64,000 nucleotides of DNA from Burkholderia sp. Ax-1724 (GCF_011752995.1 NZ_VWWL01000005.1:275484-339483), one strand, 5' to 3'; positions 27,317-36,624 are shown, counted from the stretch's first letter. Program-made: numbers and translations. The notes: generated from the sequence alone by a model not told the origin.

Positions 27317-28993
27317 ATGAAAAGACTCCGACTGATCGCCGCGGCGGTGTCCTGCGGCAGCGTGCTCGCGTGGGGACAGACGCTGCCGAACGCGGGCAGC
27401 ATCCTGAACCAGACGGCGCCGCGCGATACGCGTCCCGCCCCGCCGGCCGGCAGCCAGGCGTTGCCGGCGGTGCCGCAGGCGGCGCCGCCGCCCGTCACCG
27501 CGGCCGGCCCGAGCTTCGTGCTGAAGCACATCACGCTCAAGGGCAACGACACGATCGCCACCGACGTGCTGCTCGCGCCCGTGCAGGACCGGATCGGCAA
27601 GGAGACCGGCTTTGCCGGCCTCGAAGCGATTGCGGCGCGCATCACGCAGGTGTATCGCGAGCGCGGCTATCTGCTGGCCCAGGTGGTGATCCCGCCGCAG
27701 GACGTGAGCGCCGGCAACGTCGAACTGAGCGTGCTCGAAGGGCGCGTCGGCCATGTGCGGCTCGACATCGCGGCCGGCACGCCGATCCGCGAAGACCTGC
27801 TGCGCGAGCGGGTCGCGCAGATTCCGCTCGGCCGGCCGCTGCAGCAGCACGAGCTCGAACGGACCATGCTGCTGCTGTCCGATCTGCCGGGTATTCAGGT
27901 GTCCTCGGCAATCGAGGCGGGCGAGGAGCCCGGCACGGTCGATCTGACCATCAGCGTGGCGCCTGCCAAACGCTGGACCTTCGCGGTCGACCTCGACAAC
28001 TTCGGCGCGGACGCGAGCGGCACCTGGCGGCTCGGCGCGCTGGCCCGCCTGAATTCGCCGTTCATGATCGGCGACAACCTCGACCTGCGGCTACTCGGCG
28101 GCCAGCGCGGCGACACGCTCTATGGGCGCGTCGGCTACGAGGCACCGCTCAATGCGCAAGGCACGCGCCTCGGGGTCGCGGTGTCGCGGCTCAACTACGC
28201 GCTCGGCAAGGAGTTCGCCTCGCTCGACGCGCAGGGCGAGGCGACCGTGGTCGACTTCACGCTCACGCATCCGCTCGTGCGCACGCGCAATCAGAGCCTG
28301 TTGGGCCGCGTCAATTTCGAATACCGCGATCTGATCGACAACGTCGGCGTCGTCGATCAGCACAATCCGAGGTCGCTCGTGGAAGGCAGCATCGGCCTGA
28401 GCTACGAAAGCCGCGACGCGCTGTTCGGCGGCGGCTTCAACAGCGCCGACGTGGAGTTGCTGATCGGCAGCCTGCATTTCCGCAGCGCGGCGGCCGAGCA
28501 GCTCGATGCCTCGTCGTTGGGACGCGACACGCAAGGCAACGAACTGCGCGCGACTTTCTTTGCCAACCGCCTCAATGCGGTGACCGAGCGGTTCAGCGTG
28601 TTCGCCGGCGTATCCGGCCAGTGGGCCGCGACCACGCTCGACAGTTCGTCGCGCTTCCTGCTGGGCGGTCCGCACGCGGTGCGCGCTTATTCGCCCTCCG
28701 AAGCATTGGTCGACGAGGGGTTCGTCGCCACGCTCGAAGGCCGCTTTGCGATCGATGCGCGGGCGACCGTGTTCGGCTTCTTCGACTTCGGAACCGGCTG
28801 GTACAACGCCAGTTCGCGGCCGAACCAGGGCTCGAACGTCATCACGCGCAGCGGGGTGGGGGTCGGCGCATTCTGGGCCGCGCCGGGCGGCTTCTCGTTG
28901 CAGGGCACGGTCGCATGGCGCACGACCGCGCCCGACACGACCGGCGACGACAAGCTCCCACGCTTCTACGTACAACTGACGAAGACGTTCTGA
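27317..28993 (+). CDS. TpsB outer-membrane transporter (ShlB/FhaC/HecB family)
   Basis: 558 residues. A signal peptide ends near AWGQ. A Pro/Ala-rich N-terminal helix and linker region is followed by POTRA domains (FVLKHITLKGNDTI and VYRERGYLLAQVVIPPQ are typical POTRA strands). The C-terminal two thirds form a 16-strand-type barrel. LLGGPHAVRAYSP corresponds to the conserved VRGY tip motif of the inward loop, here with Ala replacing Gly. It ends in Phe, as outer-membrane barrels do. It exports the adjacent TpsA exoprotein. The gene is 157 bp upstream of tpsA and 22 bp downstream of the CHAT gene. Confidence 0.93.
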   Translation: MKRLRLIAAAVSCGSVLAWGQTLPNAGSILNQTAPRDTRPAPPAGSQALPAVPQAAPPPVTAAGPSFVLKHITLKGNDTIATDVLLAPVQDRIGKETGFAGLEAIAARITQVYRERGYLLAQVVIPPQDVSAGNVELSVLEGRVGHVRLDIAAGTPIREDLLRERVAQIPLGRPLQQHELERTMLLLSDLPGIQVSSAIEAGEEPGTVDLTISVAPAKRWTFAVDLDNFGADASGTWRLGALARLNSPFMIGDNLDLRLLGGQRGDTLYGRVGYEAPLNAQGTRLGVAVSRLNYALGKEFASLDAQGEATVVDFTLTHPLVRTRNQSLLGRVNFEYRDLIDNVGVVDQHNPRSLVEGSIGLSYESRDALFGGGFNSADVELLIGSLHFRSAAAEQLDASSLGRDTQGNELRATFFANRLNAVTERFSVFAGVSGQWAATTLDSSSRFLLGGPHAVRAYSPSEALVDEGFVATLEGRFAIDARATVFGFFDFGTGWYNASSRPNQGSNVITRSGVGVGAFWAAPGGFSLQGTVAWRTTAPDTTGDDKLPRFYVQLTKTF

Positions 28994-29150
28994 CGGGGCA
29001 ACGCGGCATCGCGAAGAGCATCACAAAACACAGTATGACGAAGGGCAGCGAAAGCATGAATCGGGTCGCCGGTTGCCGCGCGCGCAGCGCTGGCGGCAGG
29101 ATCGTTGAATCGTGGGTCGTGCCGGGAGGCTCCCGGCGCCGAGGTGTGCG

Positions 29151-32100
29151 ATGAACAAGCCATGCAGGGCGCGGCCGAGGCGCGCCAACAACGCGATTGC
29201 CGGCGCGGTCGCCGCGCTGTTCGCGGCGTCGTGTCTGCCGTCCGCGTTCGCGAACCCGACCGGCGCGCAGGTGGTGGCCGGCACGGTCGGCATCAGCTCG
29301 CCGGGCGCGGGGCAGATGAACATTACGCAAGGCTCGTCGAATGCGATCGTCAACTGGAACACGTTTTCGATCGGCGCGGGCGAAGCGGTCAGGATCGTGC
29401 AGCCGTCGGCGGCTTCGGCCCTGCTCAACCGCGTGACGGGCAACGACCCCAGCGTGATCGCGGGACGCCTGCAGGCCAACGGCAAGGTGTTTCTCGTCAA
29501 TCCGGCCGGGGTGATCTTTGCGCCGGGGTCGTCGGTGAACGTGGGGTCGATGATCGCCTCGACCCTCAACATCTCCAATGCCGATTTCCTCGCCGGCAAC
29601 TATCGCTTCGTCGGCACCTCGGCGGCATCGGTCAGCAATGCCGGTTCGCTGACGGCGGCGGAAGGCGGCACCGTCGCGTTGCTCGGCGGCACGGTCAGCA
29701 ATAGCGGCACGGTCAACGCGAAGCTCGGCACCGTCGCGCTGGGCGCGGGCAACGACATTACCGTCGACTTCGCCGGCGACGGCCTGACGACGCTGAAGAT
29801 CAACCATGGGGCGGCCAACGCATTGATCGGCAACACCGGCACGCTGGCCGCCGACGGTGGCACGGTGGTGATGAGCGCGCAGACCGCCGACGCGCTGGCC
29901 GGCACGGTCATCAACCAGCAGGGCATCGTGCGCGCGCAAAGCCTTAGCGAACACGACGGCCATATTCTGCTCGACGGCGGCACGAACGGTGCGACGCTCG
30001 TGAGCGGAACGCTCGACGCGAGCGGCGGTGCCGGGCAAACCGGCGGCCGGATCGACGTGACGGGCTACGACGTGGCGCTGCTGGCGGGCGCCTATGTCGA
30101 CGCGAGCGGCGCCGCCGGCGGCGGCACCGTGCATTTCGGCGGCGGCTCGGCGGGTGCGGACCCGACCGTGCGCAATGCCAATGCGATCTGGATGTCGCCC
30201 ACCGCGAGCATCCACGCGGACGCGCTCGTCGACGGCAACGGCGGCAACATCGCCGCCTATAGCGAGACGGTCAGCCGCATTTACGGCACGTTGACGGCGA
30301 AGGGCGGCCCGCAGGGCGGCAACGGCGGCCTGATCGAAACCTCGGGGCACACGCTCGACACGACCGGAATGAGCGTCGACGCATCGGCGCCGAAGGGGCA
30401 GGGTGGCCTGTGGCTGCTCGATCCGTTCGAGGTCGACATCGTGACGACCTTGCCCGAGGGCGCCGTCGCGCCGACTCCGTCGGCCGACAGCCCCGTGACG
30501 TTCGGCCCGTTCACGGGCACCACGTACATCCTCAACTCGGCGCTCACCGGTCCGCTGAGCGGCGGCACCTCGGTGAAGATATCGACCGGGCTCGATGCGA
30601 ACAACGACGTGGGCGACATCGTGGTCGACGCACCGCTCAGCATCACGACCGGTACCAAGGCCGCGACGCTCACGCTGAACGCGACGGGCTCGGTGAAGAT
30701 CAACAGCAACATCACGTCGAGCGCGGCCCCGCTCAGCCTGACTTTCGATGCGAACACCCAGGGGACGAGCCCGAACAGTCTGATCGCGTTCCAGAGCGTC
30801 ACCGTCAACACCAACGGCGGCAGCATCACGTTGAACGGCAACGGCGGGACCAGCCCGGTGCTGATCGACACGTCGATCATCGACACGGCGGGCGGCGCGC
30901 TGTCGGCCAGCGGCACGTTCCCGCTCGAGGGTGTCGCGATCGGCTATCTGGTGACGGCATCGACAGGCATCCTCATCAACGCGTCGCAGATTTCCACCGA
31001 GGGCGGCCCGCAGACCCTCACGGGCGTTGCGCTGGGCCCGAACGCGGCGGGCGTGTCGATCGAGGGCGTGAGCACCATCTCGACGACCAGCGGCCCGCTT
31101 GACATCGAGGGCACGGCGACCGCCGGCGGCGCTTCCAACGACGGCGTGTTCGTGATCGGCGGCAACCAGATTCAGACCGGCAGCGGCGCGCTCAGCATCA
31201 ACGGCCAGGGCAGTTCGAATATCGAGCAGCCGGGCACCGGCGTCTTTCTGTCGAACAGTTCCGTCAGCACCGCGAGCGGGCCGATCAGCGTGAACGGCAC
31301 GTCCACGGGCAGCTTCGGCACCGGCGTTTACGTGTTCGGTGGCGTTTCCGAGGGCGACACCGGCACGCTGCAACCGGGGATCAGCAGTTCGGGCGGGGCG
31401 ATCGCGATTGGCGGCAGCGTGTCGCAAAGCGGCGACGCGAGTCTCGGCATCGACGTCGAGAACACCACGATCTCCAACACGAGCGGCCCGATCAGCATGA
31501 CGGGGGGCGTGACCGGCACCACCACCGGCGGCAGCTTCGCGACCGGCACCTATATCTACAACAGCACGTTGAGCACGGGCAGCGGCGCCATGGCCGCCTC
31601 GGGCAGCGTGTCGTCGAACATGAGCGTCAGTATCGGTCTCGACCTGCGCGGGTCGTCGGTCCAGTCGACGAGCGGCAACATCGCCTTCACGGGGCAGAGT
31701 GTCGGGACGGCGGCCGAAGGCTCCTCGGTGATCGGCCTCGCGCTGGAGAACACGCCTTGCGGCGACTGCGTGCAGCCCGGTCCCACCTCGATAACGACCG
31801 GCGGCACCGTGAGCCTCTACGGCAGCGGCGTCGGTTCCGGTGTCGAAGGCGTGCTGATTACCGATGCATCGTCGGTCACCTCGACCAACGGCGGTGCGAT
31901 CGATATTCGCGGCGCGGTGACCGGACCCGTTGCCGCGAGCCCGAACCTGCAGGGCGACTATGGCGTGCTGATCAGCAGCGGCACGCTCAGCGCGACCGGA
32001 GCGAACACCACCATCGGCATCGCCGGTTCGACCACCACGACCGATCCGGGCGTTGCGATCGGCGTCCCGATGCCGGTCGACGAGTCGAGCGAGTTCGGCT

Positions 32101-33647
32101 TCTCCTTGACGACCACCGGTACGAACGGCAACAACGCGACGATTTCGACGGCGAATCCCGGCTCGATCGTATTGCGCGCATTCAACGACGGCACCGCGAG
32201 CAGCCTAGCCATCACGCAGGCGGCGCTGAGCTCGCCGGGCGGCGTGCTGGCGATCATGCCGGCCTCGGTGGACCCGTCGAGCTTCGCGATCACCGCGCAG
32301 GACGGCACGCCGATCACCTTGCTCGGCACGGGCGGCGGCCTGAGCATCGACGCCGCGACCTTCGCGACCTTCGCGTCGATCCCGAACATCGTGCTCGGGT
32401 CCAGCACGCAGACCGGCGCGATCACCGTCAACGGGCAGTGCGCGTCGGGCAGCACGACTTGCACGACGCGTCCGAGCTTCGCGAACAATCTCACGCTGAC
32501 CAATCCGGGCGCGGGCAGTGGCGGGATCGCGCTGCCCTACGGCATCTCGATGCCGGGCCAAACCTTGACGCTGATTTCGGCCGGTCCCGTTACCGACCCC
32601 GGCGGCATTCAGGCGGCCGGACTGCTGCTCGCCGGTCCCGGCAACTTCCAGTTGACCGATCCACAAAACGACGTCGCCGTGCTGGCGATGTCCCAGGCGG
32701 GCAACGTCGATTTTTCGGACTCCCACGGTTTCGTGATCGGTCCCCTGACGAGCCAGACGTTCAGTTACGCCACGGGCAGCACGAGCACGGTCGACGCGAC
32801 CAACTCCACGCTGACCGGCAACCTCGTCGCGACCGCGAGCACTGGCAATATCGGACTCGGCGGCAGCACGCCTTCTGCGGCGGGGCCGAATACGAATCTG
32901 AGCGCGAACGGCTCGATCGACCTCGTAATGGAGAGCGGCGTTTTCGTCGACGCGGGCAGCGGCACGCTCAGCGCCGGCAATGGCTGGCGCATCTGGGCCA
33001 GCACCTGGAACGGCGAGACGCGCGGCAGCGTACAGCCGAACACCGCGCAGCCGAATTTCTACGGTTGCCTGTTCGGTTCGGGCTGTAGCTGGGGCGGCAC
33101 GGTGCCGACCAGCGGCGATCATTTCGTCTATGCCGCGCGGCCGACGCTGACCGTCACCGCGGACGGCGCGACCCGCTTCGTCGGCGCGCCGAACCCCGCC
33201 TTCACGTTCACGGCGAGCGGCCTGATCAATGGCGACACCGCCGCGGGCGCGTTGAGCGGCTCGGAGACGACCACGGCAAACGCCGGATCGCCGGCGGGGA
33301 GCTATCCGATCAACCCCAACTTCGGATCGAACGTGGGCTATATCGTCAACGAATTGCCCGGCACGCTGACCGTGCTGCCGTTGCCGAACTCGCCGCAGCC
33401 GATCTTCGATCCGATCGCACACAGCGGATTGCAATCGGTGTTCGGCAGTCAGGAGCAGACCTTCGTCTACGAAAACAATCTGCAGGGCACCAACATCTGC
33501 ATCGGCTCGAACCAGCCGCTCTTCAGCACGACGACACCGGGCGACAATCAGGACATTCTCGCGGTGGAGTGGAAGCGGGTGCGTTCGCAGCCGAACCTGA
33601 ACAGTTGCATGCTGATTAACAGCCAGCACGGCTGCGGCGACTTCTAG
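29151..33647 (+). CDS. TpsA exoprotein (filamentous-haemagglutinin-type adhesin)
   Basis: 1498 residues. The signal peptide is probably cleaved after AFA (residue 34). The TPS secretion domain (about 35-290) has NITQGSSNAIVNWNTFSIG and LVNPAGVIFAPGS, the latter matching the NPNG-type motif. A long Gly/Ser/Thr/Asn-rich beta-helix follows, with repeated SGPISV/NTSGPI patterns. An MBG-type Ig-like domain lies at about 1330-1410 (VTADGATRFVGAPNP). The last 13 residues hold Cys1486 and Cys1495 with eight residues between them, reminiscent of the C-terminal disulfide loop that tethers HMW1-type adhesins. No CDI-type toxin domain and no small immunity gene follow. I chose the ATG at 29151 over an upstream in-frame start. 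The stop overlaps the stop of the convergent glycosyltransferase gene. Confidence 0.92.
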   Translation: MNKPCRARPRRANNAIAGAVAALFAASCLPSAFANPTGAQVVAGTVGISSPGAGQMNITQGSSNAIVNWNTFSIGAGEAVRIVQPSAASALLNRVTGNDPSVIAGRLQANGKVFLVNPAGVIFAPGSSVNVGSMIASTLNISNADFLAGNYRFVGTSAASVSNAGSLTAAEGGTVALLGGTVSNSGTVNAKLGTVALGAGNDITVDFAGDGLTTLKINHGAANALIGNTGTLAADGGTVVMSAQTADALAGTVINQQGIVRAQSLSEHDGHILLDGGTNGATLVSGTLDASGGAGQTGGRIDVTGYDVALLAGAYVDASGAAGGGTVHFGGGSAGADPTVRNANAIWMSPTASIHADALVDGNGGNIAAYSETVSRIYGTLTAKGGPQGGNGGLIETSGHTLDTTGMSVDASAPKGQGGLWLLDPFEVDIVTTLPEGAVAPTPSADSPVTFGPFTGTTYILNSALTGPLSGGTSVKISTGLDANNDVGDIVVDAPLSITTGTKAATLTLNATGSVKINSNITSSAAPLSLTFDANTQGTSPNSLIAFQSVTVNTNGGSITLNGNGGTSPVLIDTSIIDTAGGALSASGTFPLEGVAIGYLVTASTGILINASQISTEGGPQTLTGVALGPNAAGVSIEGVSTISTTSGPLDIEGTATAGGASNDGVFVIGGNQIQTGSGALSINGQGSSNIEQPGTGVFLSNSSVSTASGPISVNGTSTGSFGTGVYVFGGVSEGDTGTLQPGISSSGGAIAIGGSVSQSGDASLGIDVENTTISNTSGPISMTGGVTGTTTGGSFATGTYIYNSTLSTGSGAMAASGSVSSNMSVSIGLDLRGSSVQSTSGNIAFTGQSVGTAAEGSSVIGLALENTPCGDCVQPGPTSITTGGTVSLYGSGVGSGVEGVLITDASSVTSTNGGAIDIRGAVTGPVAASPNLQGDYGVLISSGTLSATGANTTIGIAGSTTTTDPGVAIGVPMPVDESSEFGFSLTTTGTNGNNATISTANPGSIVLRAFNDGTASSLAITQAALSSPGGVLAIMPASVDPSSFAITAQDGTPITLLGTGGGLSIDAATFATFASIPNIVLGSSTQTGAITVNGQCASGSTTCTTRPSFANNLTLTNPGAGSGGIALPYGISMPGQTLTLISAGPVTDPGGIQAAGLLLAGPGNFQLTDPQNDVAVLAMSQAGNVDFSDSHGFVIGPLTSQTFSYATGSTSTVDATNSTLTGNLVATASTGNIGLGGSTPSAAGPNTNLSANGSIDLVMESGVFVDAGSGTLSAGNGWRIWASTWNGETRGSVQPNTAQPNFYGCLFGSGCSWGGTVPTSGDHFVYAARPTLTVTADGATRFVGAPNPAFTFTASGLINGDTAAGALSGSETTTANAGSPAGSYPINPNFGSNVGYIVNELPGTLTVLPLPNSPQPIFDPIAHSGLQSVFGSQEQTFVYENNLQGTNICIGSNQPLFSTTTPGDNQDILAVEWKRVRSQPNLNSCMLINSQHGCGDF

Positions 33648-34486
33648 CGTTGTTTGGGTGTTTCGCGGGGCGCTGCGGGGGCGCTTGCGTTAGCGTCGCC
33701 AGCGTCGCTGACCTCCGCTGCCGCGCCGCCGGCCGGCGCATGCAGCGCGCGCAGTTGCGCGAGGGCCAGCTCCGCGCTGGCGACGAAGCGTTGCGACAGC
33801 CGCAATGCCTCGACGACCTCTTCATAGAGGGGCCGTTCCATGCCCATATGAATTCTGAAAAACCGCTCGGCGTGGATGCCGGGATGGTAATGCTGGCGAA
33901 CCCGCTTGCCGTCGATCAGCCGCCGGTTGCCGAACAGCCTGCCGAGTGCCCATGAAAATGCGCCGTCTTCGCCGCCGACGCGGCGGAAGAATTCGTCGAG
34001 CGGAAAGCCGCCGAGCGCGCGATACACCGCGCGCCGGATCACCAGACTGCTCGGCACGGTATTGCTGAGGATCGCTGCATATTTGTCGAAGTCGGGATGC
34101 TCGACGATGGCCTGCGGAAAACCAACATAGTCGACGTCGAGCCGCACGGACGCTTCCCGCGGCGCGCGCTGCAAATACTGGCTGGCCGCAGCCAGTGCGC
34201 CGGGCAGGTATTCGTCGTCGGCGTCGATGAAGGCCAGCAGGTCCTGCGTCGCGTGCATCGCGGCCCAGTTGCGCGCGGCGGCGACGCCGCCGTTCACGTG
34301 CATGCGCAGCACTTCCACGCGCGCGTCGCGCTGGCGGTAATGCTGCGCGACTTCGAACGACGCATCGGTCGAGCCGTCGTCGACGACGATGATCTGCGCC
34401 GCCTCCGGCTGGATCAGGCAGCTGTCCAGCGCGCGCCCGAGCGTCGTCGCCATTTGCAGGCAGGGAATGATGATCGAGATCGGCAC
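33644..34486 (-). CDS. Family 2 glycosyltransferase
   Basis: 280 residues, GTG start with AGGA 8 nt upstream. A GT-A fold is shown by the N-terminal SIIIPCLQM, VVDDGSTD, NGGVAAARN and AFIDADDEY (metal-binding DxD-type). No membrane helix is seen, so it is cytoplasmic. A low-complexity Ala-rich tail ends the protein. It is convergent with tpsA and the two stop codons share CTAG. It could modify the adhesin or a surface glycan; there is no direct evidence for either. Confidence 0.87.
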   Translation of the reverse strand: MPISIIIPCLQMATTLGRALDSCLIQPEAAQIIVVDDGSTDASFEVAQHYRQRDARVEVLRMHVNGGVAAARNWAAMHATQDLLAFIDADDEYLPGALAAASQYLQRAPREASVRLDVDYVGFPQAIVEHPDFDKYAAILSNTVPSSLVIRRAVYRALGGFPLDEFFRRVGGEDGAFSWALGRLFGNRRLIDGKRVRQHYHPGIHAERFFRIHMGMERPLYEEVVEALRLSQRFVASAELALAQLRALHAPAGGAAAEVSDAGDANASAPAAPRETPKQR

Positions 34487-34643
34487 GATACGAATCCTGC
34501 TCGGTGATTCTGCTCAGTAAGCCTGTTCGATAAGCTCACTCAATAAGCCTGCTCAGGAATCCTGCGAAAGAGAGCGGATGGCGTACGCTTCGGACGTTGC
34601 GCTCATGGTTCGTCAGGATTCCACTGGATGGGGGCCGCGACGT

Positions 34644-35444
34644 CTACACTGGTCCGGCGCCCGGCGTCACCCTCAATTCCGTCGCTTCCGGATCGCCACC
34701 GATCCACACTGCGAGCGCCGTGAAGTTGTCGTGATTGGCGCTCGCGTTCGCGCGCACCTTGTCCGCCAGCGCGTCGAGCCACGCGGCGGGCGTCGCTGCC
34801 TGCGCCAGCGCGTCGACGATGCCGGCGTCGTCGGCGTACTCCCAGAGTCCGTCGGTGCAGATCAGGAAAGCGTCGCCGTCACGCAGCGCGAAGGTGCCGG
34901 CCACGCTCGCGATCTGCAACGGGTCCCGGGTGCCGAGCGCCGCATACAGCACATTGCGGCGCGGGTGATGGCGCATCTCCTCGGCGGCCAGCAGGTGGGC
35001 GTCGACCATCTCCTGGACCATGCTGTGGTCGCGCGTTCGCGCGCTGATTCCGCCATGGCGAAAGCAGTAGAGGCGGGTGTCGCCGCAGTGCGCCCACGCG
35101 GCCGTTCCGCAGTCGCGATCGATGGCGAGCAGCACGGCGGTCGAGCGCATGTCCTTCTCGTTGCCGTCGCCGCGCAACTGTTCTTCGACGATGTTCTCGT
35201 TGGCATGCGTGAGCGCGCTCGCGAGGCGCTCGCCGGTCGGCGGCAACTCGGCCACGGTCAGGTAGCGCAAATCTGCCAGTACGGAATCGACGACGAGGCG
35301 CGAAGCGACGTCGCCGCCGCCGTGTCCGCCGGCGCCGTCGGCGACGACGCAATAGTAGAGCCGTTCGCTCGACCAGTCGCCGAACGAATCTTCGTTGCGC
35401 GGGCGGCCGCCCCGGTCGGTCAGGCTTGCGGTGACGAGTTGCAC
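34644..35444 (-). CDS. pppA: PP2C-type Ser/Thr phosphatase (T6SS PppA role)
   Basis: 266 residues, GTG start with GAGG upstream. PP2C metal-site motifs are all present: RGGRPRNEDS, VADGAGGHGGGD, AHCGDTRLY, ICTDGLWE and NHDNFTAL. The protein is soluble and single-domain. In T6SS clusters with TagF, TagH (Fha) and a Ser/Thr kinase, such a phosphatase reverses kinase action and turns secretion down. Here it lies 34 bp downstream of the sigma-like gene on the same strand, close enough for co-transcription, so it may also act on that protein. Confidence 0.9.
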   Translation of the reverse strand: MQLVTASLTDRGGRPRNEDSFGDWSSERLYYCVVADGAGGHGGGDVASRLVVDSVLADLRYLTVAELPPTGERLASALTHANENIVEEQLRGDGNEKDMRSTAVLLAIDRDCGTAAWAHCGDTRLYCFRHGGISARTRDHSMVQEMVDAHLLAAEEMRHHPRRNVLYAALGTRDPLQIASVAGTFALRDGDAFLICTDGLWEYADDAGIVDALAQAATPAAWLDALADKVRANASANHDNFTALAVWIGGDPEATELRVTPGAGPV

Positions 35445-35478
35445 CGTTGACCTCTCATGTGCTCGCGGTCTCTCGACC

Positions 35479-36255
35479 TTATTCCTGCGCGTGCGACTGC
35501 GCGGACAGAATGCCCAGCACCAGCAGGATGGCCATGCGATTGCACGGCGTGATGTCGATGCCGAGGTCCTGCTCGATCCACTGGCCGATTTCCGTGCGGC
35601 TGAAGTCGGCCGGGATCGAGCCTTTTTTCAGCGTGACGCCGAGCTTGCGGGCCCGATAGTGATACGACGCAATACCGTAACGCGCCGCCACTTGCGACAA
35701 ACCGCCTTTCTCGTTCGAGAGCCAGCCGAGACTGCCGGCGAGCAGCATGCGGTCGGCGTCGTCGAGCGAGGCGATGAAGCGCGACGCCGATTCGCGCACT
35801 TCGGCTTCATGCAGGCCGTATTGCAATAGCACCGAGCCGATCGGGTCCGGATGAAAGGCCGCTTGCCGGTCGACTTCCGGCATCACGTCGTCTTCGTCGA
35901 TCGACACGTTGCGCTGATGGCTCGCGCTGCGCAGGCAGTCGATCAGATAACGGCGGAAGTACGCGCACACCGCGTGGCTGCTCGAAGGCGCGCTGTGCAG
36001 CGGGAAGGTGGGCGATGCCGTCTGCGCGGCGTCGAGACGGAACACCTTGAAATAGAGGAACTGCGAGATCAGTTCTTCCTTGTCCTCGCCGAGCGCCTGC
36101 AACTCCGACGGATGGTAGCCCGTCAGCGCGCGGCGCACGATCGTGTAGATCGATGCCATCTCGTCATGGCTCAAACAGGTGCGGCGCTGCCACAGGTCGG
36201 GCAGCGCGCTTTCTCCAGCGTGGTCTATTACCGCTGCGCTTTGGATCTCTGCCAC
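35479..36255 (-). CDS. Divergent ECF-like sigma factor of the secretion locus
   Basis: 258 residues from GTG at 36255. Residues about 50-112 resemble sigma region 2: EELISQFLYFKVFR is like the DLVQEVFLRVWR helix, and AYFRRYLIDCLRSASHQRN follows. Residues about 162-206 resemble region 4: SLDDADRMLLAGSL, then the HTH GLSQVAARYGIASYHYRARK. The C-terminus (about 240-252) is unusually hydrophobic (MAILLVLGILSA). Similarity is weak, so this could also be a non-sigma regulator. It lies directly upstream of the PP2C gene and next to the T6SS operon. It is the natural candidate to read the two-box elements scattered through the locus; that is inference. Confidence 0.6.
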   Translation of the reverse strand: MAEIQSAAVIDHAGESALPDLWQRRTCLSHDEMASIYTIVRRALTGYHPSELQALGEDKEELISQFLYFKVFRLDAAQTASPTFPLHSAPSSSHAVCAYFRRYLIDCLRSASHQRNVSIDEDDVMPEVDRQAAFHPDPIGSVLLQYGLHEAEVRESASRFIASLDDADRMLLAGSLGWLSNEKGGLSQVAARYGIASYHYRARKLGVTLKKGSIPADFSRTEIGQWIEQDLGIDITPCNRMAILLVLGILSAQSHAQE

Positions 36256-36574
36256 TTGTCACCCCGGAGTGGTGAACCTCGCTCGGGCGAGGCTCTACTG
36301 GTTAACTGCCCATTCTTGGCGAGTCCGTGATGCACGGGACTCCAGTCCTCGACGAATCCGTGCAGCCGCGCCGCCCTCCCAGACAGCGGCGCGTCAAATC
36401 CATGCAATACCGGTAATGCCGCGCGGCAACCGGTAGAGTGACTGGAAACAGCGTTAGTCTATTGGCCCGTTTTCTTTAATACAAGATAAAACTTAATGGG
36501 CTATTCGACATTTATGCGCATTGTCGTATTTCTATCGGGACTAACCCGTAATTATGATTTAAGCGCTTAGCGGT

Positions 36575-36598
36575 GCAAAAAAAGTTTAATTTTTTTGC
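36575..36598. repeat. A7/T7 palindrome abutting the T6SS two-box element
   Basis: The arms GCAAAAAAA (36575-36583) and TTTTTTTGC (36590-36598) form a perfect inverted repeat around a 6-nt centre. The right arm supplies the upstream box of the adjacent element. It may be a bent-DNA or UP-element-like site, or a binding dyad. Confidence 0.55.
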
Positions 36599-36624
36599 AA
36601 AATCGGGGTGCCGGATTCGTTTAC
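36595..36624 (+). promoter_or_regulatory. Two-box element, T6SS operon copy
   Basis: TTGCAAAAT-N10-GATTCGTTTAC, pointing towards tssA and 404 bp upstream of it, which would give a long leader. It has the same spacing as the copies before the kinase, CHAT, ompA and RNase genes. Confidence 0.6.

Noticed and set aside
29151..33647. CDI (CdiA-type) toxin system
   Set aside because: TpsA lacks a C-terminal toxin module and its pretoxin motif, and no small immunity gene follows; the next gene is a convergent glycosyltransferase.
34482..34512. Sixth possible two-box element, CAGAAT-N10-GATTCGTATC, at the glycosyltransferase start
   Set aside because: The spacing fits, but the second box overlaps the ribosome-binding site and start codon, so it could not drive the annotated gene. 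About 19 of 27 positions match the CHAT copy, which could be chance in a window of this size.
36351..36368. GATTCGTC-like half site upstream of the sigma-like gene (possible autoregulation)
   Set aside because: Only the downstream box is present; the position of the upstream box reads GCGGCG instead of CAAAAT.
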